This document shows, piece by piece, positions 28,501 through 35,901 of a stretch of 64,000 bases of DNA. Below the pieces are notes generated by a model, which worked only from the letters and a program-made list of their open reading frames with translations, was not told the DNA's origin and did not search any database. The position numbers and the translations under genes were made by a program. This DNA comes from Alteromonas marina. GTDB taxonomy: Bacteria; Pseudomonadota; Gammaproteobacteria; Enterobacterales; Alteromonadaceae. Position 1 is the stretch's first letter. Every line of letters begins with the position of its first letter. The stretch spans positions 62,001 through 126,000 of the forward strand of contig NZ_JWLW01000023.1 in the NCBI RefSeq assembly GCF_000808575.1. The letters are read 5' to 3'.

Positions 28501-29137
28501 TGACGATAATTTTGTTGATGCGGTCATTGTTGAAAACAATCGACTCAAAGCATTCGATATTGAGAACCAAGTTCTCATCGACTCTGTCATCAATGAGTTT
28601 TCAATTGATGCTGTCGCTGAGCTCACCAATAATGGCCAACACTTCTTTGCTGTTAGTGGCTATGAATCATTAAAGCTCTATACAATGCAAGATGGCGAGT
28701 TTGTCGGACTAAATGCACTAGATGTCTCTTGTAGTCAATTGATAAGAATTAATGCTGATGGTGACGACGCCTCTGAGTTCGCATGCTTAGATAGAAACTA
28801 CAATAGAATAAATATTTATGACGTAACAAATGACGCCTTGGTACTTAAAGAGGCCATAACGCCTACATTCAATCTTCAAAATATAGCCGTTATTCCAACG
28901 ACATCGTCTAATCAATCAATACTTGGCATTTACCAAGCTGAAGAATATGACTCATCGTATGGATATTATGACAACGTTGCTTATCGAGTCACTGAAATAG
29001 ATAACAAAGGACATGTCATTTGGCGTAGCCCTTCCATTGGCATTAATCATGTCGATGGTATGCGTACCCGAAAGAACAATGCCGGTGAAGTAGAGCTTCA
29101 AATAGGTAATCCGAACATGGCCCTTCTTGTGAAATAA
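25577..29137 (+). CDS. Very large lipoprotein with FG-GAP/VCBS-type calcium-loop repeats
   Basis: A 1186-residue surface-type lipoprotein. The signal peptide ends in the lipobox LTAC (Cys20), followed by a Gly/Ser/Pro-rich linker. Residues about 60-350 form a beta-rich domain; about 350-520 holds two Ig-like/cadherin-like segments; and from about 540 to 1100 there are at least eight loops of the D-x-D-x-D-G/N type (DADGDSND, DIDSDGIEE, DMNNDGVDE, DLNNDSRNE, DYNNDGVGE, DVNDDNFVD), typical of Ca2+-binding FG-GAP beta-propeller blades. Start ATG 25577 is chosen because it gives the lipoprotein signal and has AGGGA at 6-bp spacing. Likely role: adhesion or polymer binding at the outer membrane. 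It lies between the cyclase and lexA with its own 175-bp upstream spacer. Confidence 0.85.
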   Translation: MNTSRLGFSGLFSILALTACGGGGGSDSPTNPTPAPPPEPTSLEILSNPLDYSIAQLDTAAKRYADNSYTGETNVAIADISAVQNVYITLFGEDLASSPYLDIFEVSELVDANGNIDGVIQCSDSGSIKYSGKLDLSTGLGTIIVDYDQCRHYYLSAYHDGQFSVAITKSDDDNFEATSYFTSLSIGRGSQRATLKGLMKAEISYDPRTGYYNEELIQYMAATFNGEAYKINGTAFDGFNGLGYSSEFEGTMHIGSKGKLDFSYFSEEGGLPYASQGSLVVKGNRTAGIDIMQGAVRYGEDTNGDDTYDVGVFFSSIETFASSNTANIVLSDIETISAPPVAGEPYYYAYDPVYTSDDITVDEGYYYDSDTPESDLSVSYRWYINNVVIEGVSGSTLPAYNAVFGDELKVTMVVSDGVNIVESQPVFITISDSPMTLVVSNMPESVTAGGYVEFTVSMTDPDQINSDVAGQLVAAPTGVTLNDNGLLTWQVPDSQLFNAQTYIFSFASLDGDESLQTVEITAYADKAPAFARTTSITPIYNRGFAIASTKGGNELISVNHRNVGAFSLNGNKLENTYVYPYKLPTRGEIKGVYTQDADGDSNDEIYILTEQGLSVIKDRNDNAETVFVAEDKITSGWFYDIDSDGIEEIAYLHGDHYYDATSISIHNVTTGEKLQQFDVDGVSTLSFGNVDDDASIELVTNNGYVFDINSGANQWLFGNGFSDAYVAVGDMNNDGVDEIIGADRWENISVYSAVSKSNLATAEHNDICDLSYSKDDHTNKGMFVISECQWGEVKAFTLEGGQISEQWSVIHNTYSGMSLLIGDLNNDSRNEIIWTGDSEIQVAQQDAEGDYVLSDIQTEAHSSNYFAAGWATFGDNDERAVFVSETTNYYTSIQVLSVNTKNELTISDELGDDVFDYSRPVVTDYNNDGVGELFTGALNSNTSFNVVKLSDNSIQWSLSQNQNSQISLIEAVDVNDDNFVDAVIVENNRLKAFDIENQVLIDSVINEFSIDAVAELTNNGQHFFAVSGYESLKLYTMQDGEFVGLNALDVSCSQLIRINADGDDASEFACLDRNYNRINIYDVTNDALVLKEAITPTFNLQNIAVIPTTSSNQSILGIYQAEEYDSSYGYYDNVAYRVTEIDNKGHVIWRSPSIGINHVDGMRTRKNNAGEVELQIGNPNMALLVK

Positions 29138-29207
29138 AGGTAATACACTTGTCGCTGTCTATTGCTTATGGCAAAAGACGCGGCAAGTGCTTGTTATTTA
29201 GTTTTAG

Positions 29208-29223
29208 GTGTATATACTTACAG
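29208..29223. promoter_or_regulatory. LexA SOS box 1 upstream of lexA
   Basis: Matches CTGT-N8-ACAG except for the first base (GTGT...ACAG), with the AT-alternating core usual for good boxes. It is paired with a second box whose centre is 19 bp downstream. Confidence 0.8.
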
Positions 29224-29226
29224 GAA

Positions 29227-29242
29227 CTGTATGAACAGACAG
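29227..29242. promoter_or_regulatory. LexA SOS box 2 upstream of lexA
   Basis: CTGT-ATGAACAG-ACAG, an exact match to the outer consensus. It ends 7 bp before the lexA ATG, so LexA bound here would block both promoter and ribosome access. Two tandem boxes before lexA are also found in E. coli, where they are about 21 bp apart. Confidence 0.85.
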
Positions 29243-29249
29243 GTCTTTT

Positions 29250-29876
29250 ATGCGCCCACTCACAGCTCGACAAACAGAAGTTTTAGAACTTATCAAAACT
29301 ACCATGCAAGAAACGGGGATGCCGCCTACGCGTGCGGAAATCGCTCGTCAACTTGGTTTTCGTTCTGCCAACGCTGCAGAAGAACATTTGAAAGCCTTGG
29401 CGCGTAAAGGCGTGATAGAAATTCTGCCGGGTACCTCTCGGGGTATCAAACTCAATATTCCCCTCGAAAATGACGTACCTGAAGAAGAAGGCCTACCTCT
29501 CATCGGGCGTGTGGCGGCGGGTGAGCCAATTTTGGCGCAAGAGCACGTAGAATCACACTACAAGGTAGACCCTGCACTGTTTCAACCTCAAGCAGACTTT
29601 TTACTGCGTGTTAACGGCATGAGCATGAAGGACATAGGTATTTTAGATGGTGATCTCCTTGCTGTGCATCGCACCACCGATGTTCACAATGGCCAGGTTG
29701 TTGTGGCACGTGTAGACGAAGACGTTACGGTAAAGCGTTTAGAGAAACGTGGTCGTGAAGTATTACTTCATGCCGAAAACGAAGAATTCGCACCTATTCG
29801 AGTAGACCTAGCCAACGAACCTTTTGCTATTGAGGGGATCGCAGTGGGCGTTATAAGAAACGCGGACTGGATGTAA
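29250..29876 (+). CDS. lexA: SOS repressor LexA
   Basis: A 208-residue repressor of DNA-damage genes. The N-terminal winged helix-turn-helix (residues 1-68, [21 protein letters not shown] core) is followed by the S24 self-cleavage domain with the Ala90-Gly91 scissile bond, catalytic Ser125 (VNGMSMKD) and Lys162 (VTVKRL). These are each six residues above the E. coli positions 84-85, 119 and 156, consistent with a short N-terminal-half insertion. Two SOS boxes upstream indicate autorepression. A good terminator follows, so lexA is likely monocistronic; the sulA- or dinF-type gene that often follows lexA is not adjacent. Confidence 0.98.
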   Translation: MRPLTARQTEVLELIKTTMQETGMPPTRAEIARQLGFRSANAAEEHLKALARKGVIEILPGTSRGIKLNIPLENDVPEEEGLPLIGRVAAGEPILAQEHVESHYKVDPALFQPQADFLLRVNGMSMKDIGILDGDLLAVHRTTDVHNGQVVVARVDEDVTVKRLEKRGREVLLHAENEEFAPIRVDLANEPFAIEGIAVGVIRNADWM

Positions 29877-29895
29877 GGTTTTAACACCTTCAATG

Positions 29896-29922
29896 AAAAG
29901 CGGCGCACTAGCCGCTTTTTTT
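29896..29922 (+). terminator. Rho-independent terminator of lexA
   Basis: AAAAGCGGC (29896-29904) and GCCGCTTTT (29911-29919) form a perfect 9-bp stem with a 6-nt loop, followed by further T residues. It starts 20 bp after the lexA stop. Confidence 0.92.
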
Positions 29923-30046
29923 ATGCCTTTTATTGCTTTATTTCTACCAGTTTTCTGGAGTTAGGGTGACTAAGCACGCTTTTAAAAAACGAACCCAAAC
30001 ATGACTGTCAGAAAACGTATTAAGCGTATTTTGCCTGTGAATGAAC

Positions 30047-30066
30047 TAATGAATATGCATTCATTA
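30047..30066. repeat. Perfect 8-bp inverted repeat upstream of cox operon
   Basis: TAATGAAT (30047-30054) and ATTCATTA (30059-30066) around ATGC. AT-rich and of operator size; it lies about 390 bp before coxB. No T run or GC-rich stem, so it is not a terminator. Confidence 0.45.
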
Positions 30067-30456
30067 TTTTAAAGTCTGTTTGAAAATAAATATTAGCAAC
30101 CTATTAGTTGTTGATTTTATGATCAAATGATTGCTGATAAAACCTTTGTGTTGTTCAAAATGTGCGTTTGATTTTATCCTCGGCTACTACATGCTCATTT
30201 CTTTTTCCATCCAATATGTAACGTAAGGCTGTCAAAAAAATGATTAAAAATTGAACACTTCGTTAAATTTTTAACAGAAAAGACTAGACGGCACGGCATT
30301 ATTGCGCAATTCTTAGACAAAGATTAACAAAATAATAACAATGACTCTTAATTTGTTTTACAAGTTGAGGTAATGGGTCAATCGTTCGCAAACCATTTGG
30401 TAGGGCATCGCGCAAAATAATCAGCGTTTTTGGTCTTGCTATTACGGAGGTGCTGA

Positions 30457-31620
30457 GTGAAACAACTAACGACCGTTTTCGCAAAATGGTGTTCAACAAT
30501 ACCGTTTTTGCTTCTTTCCCCTTTGCTTCTTGCCCAAGAAGTCAGTGAAGAGGCTTCTTCACTAAACTTAAGACGCGGTGCCACTGACATCAGTGGCCAG
30601 GTTTACGACCTCCACATGCTGATGTTTTTTATATGCGTTGGCATTGCTGTTGTAGTGTTTGGGGTTATGTTTGCCTCGATGTATCTGCACAGAAAGTCCC
30701 GTGGCGCGAAGCCAGCAAATTTTCATGAGAACGTGAAAGTTGAAATTGCTTGGACCGTTATCCCCTTTCTTATTCTTATTTTTATGGCTGTGCCTGCAGC
30801 GAATACGCTGATTGCGATGGAAGACACATCTGAGCCTGACATGACTGTGCTAGTAACAGGCTCACAGTGGAAGTGGCACTACAAGTACATGGACAGCGAC
30901 GTTGAGTTTTATTCATTGCTTGCTACTCAACGCGAGCAGATAGAGAACAAGTTCCAGAAAACAGATAACTACCTGTTGGAAGTAGACCGCCCATTGGTTA
31001 TCCCGACTGGAAAAAAAGTACGCTTTCTTATTACTTCAGACGACGTTATCCACTCTTGGTGGGTTCCTGATTTTGCGGTGAAAAAAGATGCCAACCCCGG
31101 CTTTATTAACGAGTCTTGGGCCAAGGTGAATGAGCCTGGTATTTATCGCGGACAGTGCGCAGAACTTTGTGGGAAAGACCACGGCTATATGCCGGTTGTG
31201 GTGATTGCTAAAGAGCCTGCTGAATTTGATAAATGGATGGGCGAACAAGAAGAAATTGTTCGTAAAGTAAAAGAAGAAGAGCAGCGTCTACTTTCTATGA
31301 ACATGTCGATGGATGAGTTAATGAAAGTTGGCGAGCGTGTTTACAACACCACCTGCGCTGCTTGCCATATGCCAAATGGTGAAGGTTTACCTGGCGTGTT
31401 CCCGGCATTAAAAGGCAGCAAAATGGCGTTAGAAGATCAGCAAGGTCACATTGATATTGTACTTCACGGTAAGTCGGGTACTGCTATGCAGGCGTTTAGC
31501 AAAATGCTAAGCCTTAAAGAAATTGCAGCGGTAGTGACTTATGAGCGCAATGCTTGGGGCAATAACACTGGCGACATGGTTCAGGCCAAAGACGTCAATG
31601 CAGTGGCAAACGGAAACTAG
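30457..31620 (+). CDS. coxB: Cytochrome c oxidase subunit II with fused cytochrome c domain
   Basis: A 387-residue caa3-type subunit II. Signal peptide, two membrane helices (about 50-75 and 95-120), cupredoxin domain with the binuclear CuA ligands His199, Cys234, Glu236, Cys238, His242 and Met245, then a C-terminal cytochrome c domain with CAACH at 300-304 and likely axial Met344. It receives electrons from cytochrome c and passes them to subunit I. The GTG start has a strong GGAGG element. It opens the cox locus; coxA follows 10 bp after its stop. Confidence 0.97.
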   Translation: MKQLTTVFAKWCSTIPFLLLSPLLLAQEVSEEASSLNLRRGATDISGQVYDLHMLMFFICVGIAVVVFGVMFASMYLHRKSRGAKPANFHENVKVEIAWTVIPFLILIFMAVPAANTLIAMEDTSEPDMTVLVTGSQWKWHYKYMDSDVEFYSLLATQREQIENKFQKTDNYLLEVDRPLVIPTGKKVRFLITSDDVIHSWWVPDFAVKKDANPGFINESWAKVNEPGIYRGQCAELCGKDHGYMPVVVIAKEPAEFDKWMGEQEEIVRKVKEEEQRLLSMNMSMDELMKVGERVYNTTCAACHMPNGEGLPGVFPALKGSKMALEDQQGHIDIVLHGKSGTAMQAFSKMLSLKEIAAVVTYERNAWGNNTGDMVQAKDVNAVANGN

Positions 31621-31630
31621 GAGCAGAAAA

Positions 31631-33274
31631 ATGAGCAAAGCAACTGAAGTTATTTCGCCTGATACCTCTGCGCCTCATAGCGGTCAAGCACATGGCGATC
31701 ACCTACATGATGATCATGAACACCACGATCATATTCCTAAAGGGATAACGCGCTGGTTGTTTACCACTAACCATAAAGACATAGGCACACTTTACCTGTG
31801 GTTTGCCTTTATCATGTTTTTAGTTGGTGGTGCGATGGCCATGGTGATCCGCGCTGAACTATTCCAACCTGGTCTACAAATTGTAGAGCCAAACTTCTTT
31901 AACCAAATGACCACGGTACACGGACTTATCATGGTATTTGGTGCAGTAATGCCTGCCTTTACTGGGCTCGCAAACTGGCTTATTCCCATGATGATCGGCG
32001 CCCCTGACATGGCGTTACCGCGCATGAATAACTGGAGCTTCTGGATTTTACCTGGTGCCTTTCTCATTCTACTGAGCTCGCTCTTTATGGAAGGCGGCGG
32101 CCCTGCTTTTGGTTGGACTTTCTACGCCCCCCTTTCAACGACTTACAGTGGCGATTCGACAGCATTGTTTGTGTTCTCTGTTCACATCATGGGTATTTCA
32201 TCCATTATGGGTGCGATTAACGTGATTGTGACCATCTTTAATATGCGTGCACCAGGCATGACCTGGATGAAAATGCCGCTGTTTGTATGGACGTGGCTTA
32301 TCACAGCGTTCTTGCTGATTGCGGTAATGCCAGTGCTCGCCGGCGCGGTTACCATGGTGTTAACGGACAAGTTCTTTGGCACCAGCTTTTTTGATGCTGC
32401 TGGTGGCGGCGACCCGGTTATGTTCCAGCATATTTTCTGGTTCTTCGGGCACCCTGAAGTGTACATTATGATCTTGCCCGCCTTTGGCATTATCTCGCAA
32501 ATTGTTCCTACCTTCTCTCGAAAGCAGCTGTTTGGATACGCGTCTATGGTTTACGCCACGGCGTCTATTGCCCTGCTCTCATTCGTTGTGTGGGCTCACC
32601 ATATGTTTACTACGGGCATGCCGGTGTACATGGAAATGTTTTTCATGTTTGCCACCATGCTTATCTCGGTGCCAACTGGGGTAAAAGTGTTTAACTGGGT
32701 AGCGACCATGTGGCGCGGCTCACTGAGCTTTGAAATGCCTATGATGTTTGCTATTGCCTTTATTGTACTGTTTACCATTGGTGGGTTGTCAGGGTTAATG
32801 TTGGCGATCACGCCCGTGGACTTTCAATATCACGACACATATTTCGTTGTAGCCCATTTCCACTATGTACTGGTAACTGGCGCGGTCTTTTCTATCATGG
32901 CAGCCGTGTATTACTGGTTGCCTAAATGGACAGGCAAAATGTACGACACAACCTTAGCTAAATGGCATTTCTGGTGCTCACTAGTATCGGTCAATGTGTT
33001 GTTCTTCCCTATGCACTTTGTTGGTTTGGCTGGAATGCCGCGTCGTATTCCTGACTACGCATTGCAGTTCGCTGATTTTAACAAATGGATAAGCCTGGGC
33101 GGTTTCGCATTCGGTTTATCTCAGCTCATCTTTCTTGCCCTGCTTATCAAGGCATGCAAAAAGCAAGGTGAGCCGGTATCAGCGCAAGTTTGGGACGGCG
33201 CAGAAGGATTGGAATGGGAAATTCCATCACCCGCTCCTTATCACACGTTTGAAACACCACCTGTCGTTAAGTAA
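31631..33274 (+). CDS. coxA: Cytochrome c oxidase subunit I
   Basis: A 547-residue heme-copper oxidase core with 12 membrane helices that holds heme a and the heme a3-CuB oxygen-reduction site. The CuB/crosslink motif WFFGHPEVYI lies near residue 280, the K/D channel residues are in the usual helices, and the HDTYFVVAHFHYV block near 400 carries the heme ligands. ATG 31631 is chosen: AGGAG at 7-bp spacing, and the longer frame from 31541 runs through coxB. The N-terminal tail is unusual: eight histidines lie within residues 16-34. Confidence 0.98.
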   Translation: MSKATEVISPDTSAPHSGQAHGDHLHDDHEHHDHIPKGITRWLFTTNHKDIGTLYLWFAFIMFLVGGAMAMVIRAELFQPGLQIVEPNFFNQMTTVHGLIMVFGAVMPAFTGLANWLIPMMIGAPDMALPRMNNWSFWILPGAFLILLSSLFMEGGGPAFGWTFYAPLSTTYSGDSTALFVFSVHIMGISSIMGAINVIVTIFNMRAPGMTWMKMPLFVWTWLITAFLLIAVMPVLAGAVTMVLTDKFFGTSFFDAAGGGDPVMFQHIFWFFGHPEVYIMILPAFGIISQIVPTFSRKQLFGYASMVYATASIALLSFVVWAHHMFTTGMPVYMEMFFMFATMLISVPTGVKVFNWVATMWRGSLSFEMPMMFAIAFIVLFTIGGLSGLMLAITPVDFQYHDTYFVVAHFHYVLVTGAVFSIMAAVYYWLPKWTGKMYDTTLAKWHFWCSLVSVNVLFFPMHFVGLAGMPRRIPDYALQFADFNKWISLGGFAFGLSQLIFLALLIKACKKQGEPVSAQVWDGAEGLEWEIPSPAPYHTFETPPVVK

Positions 33275-33421
33275 CGGTAGGTGGTGTTGTGAATTGGTCA
33301 TTCCTTTCAATCGGCAAAAGCTGACGGGAATGACACTCACACATTGCAGGTGGTGAGGGAGATAAGCGGTTAAACAAGCGTTTACCAACCTTCATCTATG
33401 GATTTACCCGGAGGTCACGTG

Positions 33422-34009
33422 ATGTCACAGCAAAGCGCAAACAACAAAATGGTTATTAAACTTGTTGCTATTGTTATTGGCATGTTTGGCTTCGGCTTTG
33501 CCCTTGTTCCCTTGTACGACGTATTTTGCGACGTTACGGGAATTAACGGAAAAACCGAAGGCACGGCTGCGGTTTATCAATCGGTTGAGATTGATGACTC
33601 GCGAGAAGTGACCGTCGAGTTTATTACTCGCACAAATACCGGTATGCCCTGGGAGTTTCGTGCTGAAACCAAGCGCGTGAAAGTGCACCCTGGCGAACTT
33701 AATACGGTGTCGTTTTATGTGAGAAACCCTGCATCAAGCAATATCGTAGCTCAGGCCATTCCCTCTGTATCCCCAGGAACGGCAGCACTGTACCTGAACA
33801 AGACTGAATGCTTCTGCTTCAATCAGCAGCCATTAGATGCGGGTAGTGAAGCCTATATGCCCATGCAGTTTTATGTAGACCCTCAGCTACCTGAAGAAAT
33901 TACGTTTTTTACCTTGCAGTACACACTCTATGACGTCACAGCGCGAGCCAGTGACCTAACGACAACACCGAATCCCTTTATGGCTTCAACACCGTCAAAT
34001 GGCGAATAG
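33422..34009 (+). CDS. ctaG: Cytochrome c oxidase assembly protein CtaG/Cox11
   Basis: A 195-residue copper chaperone that inserts CuB into subunit I. One N-terminal membrane helix (about 11-31), then a periplasmic immunoglobulin-like domain with the copper-binding ECFCF motif (Cys130, Cys132) and the single Cys36 after the helix. ATG 33422 is chosen because GGAGG lies 7 bp upstream; an ATG at 33398 would add eight unsupported residues. The 147-bp gap after coxA holds no gene I can support. Confidence 0.96.
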   Translation: MSQQSANNKMVIKLVAIVIGMFGFGFALVPLYDVFCDVTGINGKTEGTAAVYQSVEIDDSREVTVEFITRTNTGMPWEFRAETKRVKVHPGELNTVSFYVRNPASSNIVAQAIPSVSPGTAALYLNKTECFCFNQQPLDAGSEAYMPMQFYVDPQLPEEITFFTLQYTLYDVTARASDLTTTPNPFMASTPSNGE

Positions 34010-34032
34010 GCCGAAGGGGTAAGGAGAAGAAA

Positions 34033-34926
34033 ATGCAACCCGAAGTACAGAATCACGAATACCAAAAATATTATGTACCCGCACAAAGTCCATGGCCCAT
34101 CGTAGGGGCCGTTGCTCTATTTCTTATCGCCGTAGGTGCGGGCAATTATGTGGTGCAAGCAACCAAAGGTGAAACAGGCTATGGCGGTCATATCCTTTTA
34201 GCGGGGATAGCAGTATTGCTCGTTATGCTTGTAGGTTGGTTTAAAAATCAAATAGACGAATCTATGGCAGGGCTTTACAGCGATCAGCTGGGGCGTTCAT
34301 ATCGACAAGGTATGAGCTGGTTTATCTTTTCAGAGGTGATGTTTTTCGCTGCGTTTTTCGGCGCCCTCTACTACGCGAGATTTATTTCCGTTCCGTGGCT
34401 GGGCGGCGCATCGAATAACGCTATGACCAATGAGGTCTTATGGCCGACCTTTGAGGCCATGTGGCCGCTGGTGTCAACGCCAGGCGGCACTACCACACAG
34501 GAAATGAGTGCAGCGGGTTTGCCCACAATTAACACGGTTATCTTGCTTATCTCATCTATTACACTGCACTTCGCTCATGTGGGACTAGAGCAAAACAAAC
34601 GCAAACAGCTAACCCTAATGCTGGGTATCACTATCTTACTTGGATGTGGGTTCTTGTTCCTACAGGTAGAAGAGTACATACATGCGTATCGCGACTTGGG
34701 GCTTACGCTTCAGTCAGGCATTTACGGCAACACCTTCTTTATGCTCACAGGGTTTCACGGCATGCATGTGACCCTTGGCACCATCATTCTAATTGTACTG
34801 TTTTTTAGGGTCTTGAAAGGCCATTTCACGCCTGAAAACCACTTCGCGTTTCAGGCGGGGAGCTGGTACTGGCACTTTGTAGATGTAGTGTGGGTCATGC
34901 TCTACATCTTTGTTTACGTACTTTAA
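34033..34926 (+). CDS. coxC: Cytochrome c oxidase subunit III
   Basis: A 297-residue seven-helix subunit III that stabilises the oxidase core and supports proton uptake. The FSEVMFFAAFFGALYY helix near residue 95, the conserved HFAHVG segment and the C-terminal FQAGSWYWHFVDVVWV motif are all present. It follows ctaG by 23 bp with AAGGAGAAG as ribosome site. The stop is followed directly by an inverted repeat and a small gene on the opposite strand. Confidence 0.97.
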   Translation: MQPEVQNHEYQKYYVPAQSPWPIVGAVALFLIAVGAGNYVVQATKGETGYGGHILLAGIAVLLVMLVGWFKNQIDESMAGLYSDQLGRSYRQGMSWFIFSEVMFFAAFFGALYYARFISVPWLGGASNNAMTNEVLWPTFEAMWPLVSTPGGTTTQEMSAAGLPTINTVILLISSITLHFAHVGLEQNKRKQLTLMLGITILLGCGFLFLQVEEYIHAYRDLGLTLQSGIYGNTFFMLTGFHGMHVTLGTIILIVLFFRVLKGHFTPENHFAFQAGSWYWHFVDVVWVMLYIFVYVL

Positions 34927-34933
34927 AAGGAAT

Positions 34934-34964
34934 CCCCAAACTCAGTAAGGCCTTGGGTTTGGGG
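34934..34964. repeat. 8-bp inverted repeat at the coxC / DUF2909 junction
   Basis: CCCCAAAC (34934-34941) and GTTTGGGG (34957-34964). It overlaps the last codons of the opposite-strand small gene and lies 8 bp after the coxC stop. It may attenuate transcription of either gene, although neither strand shows a long T run. Confidence 0.4.
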
Positions 34965-35151
34965 TAATTAAACCGGTACCAATAGCGATAAGAATAATAA
35001 TAACAATGACGGCAGAAGTGAGCACGCGTCGACCAATGTACTTACTCATAGGCCCTTTTGATGTGTCGTTTTTCATCATGATTCGCATCGCCATGAACAA
35101 GTTCACAATCATGTACAGCACTAACGCAACAAGGACTATTTTTATCAACAT
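34942..35151 (-). CDS. Small twin-helix membrane protein, DUF2909-like
   Basis: A 69-residue protein with two membrane helices (about 2-22 and 47-65) joined by a basic loop (MAMRIMMKNDTSKGPMSKYIGRRV in two parts: MRIMMKN and KYIGRRVL). Small proteins of this look, annotated DUF2909, are common next to cox genes in gammaproteobacteria. ATG 35151 is chosen because AGGTG precedes it by 4-5 bp. It lies on the strand opposite to the cox genes, between coxC and SURF1, so it must have its own promoter reading against the operon. Function unknown; an oxidase assembly or stability role is inferred from place. Confidence 0.8.
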   Translation of the reverse strand: MLIKIVLVALVLYMIVNLFMAMRIMMKNDTSKGPMSKYIGRRVLTSAVIVIIILIAIGTGLITPNPRPY

Positions 35152-35196
35152 ATTCACCTCTGTTTTTATTCTAATTTTGCATGGTGCGAAATAATC

Positions 35197-35901
35197 ATGT
35201 TTTCTCGCACTCGCCACGTTATTCCTTGGTTACTCACGGGTTTTAGTGTGGCGATTATGTGCGGTTTAGGGTACTGGCAACTTGATCGCATGGTCCAAAA
35301 GCAACAACGCTTAGCTAGCATAGCGCAAAAGCAAAGTAATGGAACCTTGAGTTTAGAAGAGGCGTTGTCTCATGATGATCCTCGGGATATTACCGTATCG
35401 TTCAGCGGCGCAATAGACGCTAACCATGTGTTGCTATTAGATAATCAGATTCACAATCAGCGGGTGGGTTTCGATGTCATCGTACCGGTAAATACCAATG
35501 TCGGGTGGCTCTTGGTTAACTTTGGCTGGGTGCCTGCGCCAGACTTAACGCGCACGCTACCGGATATAAGTTTTACGAGCCAAACGCGCGAATTAATCGG
35601 CGTGCTTAGCGTGCCGGGTAACAACCCCTTAGTGACAGAAACCAATATGGCTTTGTCGCAAAGCCCCGCGCTGGTACAACACATAGAATTCCCTGCACTA
35701 AGCAACGCCTTAGAGCGCAAACTTTTACCCTTTATTCTTCACCTTACCACGCCTGACCCCGCGTTTATTCGTGAACATCAGGCCGTCGTAATGTCTCCTG
35801 AAAAGCACCTTGGCTATGCAGTTCAATGGTTTGGTTTAGCCATTGCCGCTGCAGCCATTGGCGGCTTTGCAATTAGTAAGAAAGGACGTAGTTATGAGTA
35901 A
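35197..35901 (+). CDS. SURF1-family cytochrome oxidase biogenesis protein
   Basis: A 234-residue protein with an N-terminal helix (about 10-27), a periplasmic beta domain, and a C-terminal helix (about 207-225), the SURF1/Shy1 layout. The GYWQLDRMVQKQ segment after the first helix and the LLLDNQ...GFDVIVPV region are typical. SURF1 helps load heme a into subunit I. The ATG at 35197 has no clear ribosome site. Its end overlaps the next gene by 8 bp. Confidence 0.92.
   Translation: MFSRTRHVIPWLLTGFSVAIMCGLGYWQLDRMVQKQQRLASIAQKQSNGTLSLEEALSHDDPRDITVSFSGAIDANHVLLLDNQIHNQRVGFDVIVPVNTNVGWLLVNFGWVPAPDLTRTLPDISFTSQTRELIGVLSVPGNNPLVTETNMALSQSPALVQHIEFPALSNALERKLLPFILHLTTPDPAFIREHQAVVMSPEKHLGYAVQWFGLAIAAAAIGGFAISKKGRSYE

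Larger units (their letters stand above)
29877..30456. other. AT-rich regulatory region upstream of the cox operon
   Basis: 580 bp without a supported gene. Apart from the lexA terminator it is AT-rich and holds several symmetric sites: a 20-bp near-perfect palindrome at 30047-30066, TTGAT-N6-ATCAA at 30111-30126, and ATTGCGCAAT at 30301-30310. It should carry the cox promoter and its regulator sites. I cannot assign a -35/-10 pair with confidence. Confidence 0.5.

Noticed and set aside
29162-29407. 81-codon frame overlapping the lexA start
   Set aside because: It crosses both SOS boxes and lies out of frame inside lexA, which is certain.
30111-30126. FNR/Anr-like site before the cox operon
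   Set aside because: The arms TTGAT and ATCAA are separated by six bases instead of four, so it does not match the FNR half-site spacing.
33275-33421. Possible small gene between coxA and ctaG
   Set aside because: All frames are closed within about a dozen codons or overlap coxA out of frame; only the ctaG ribosome site is convincing.
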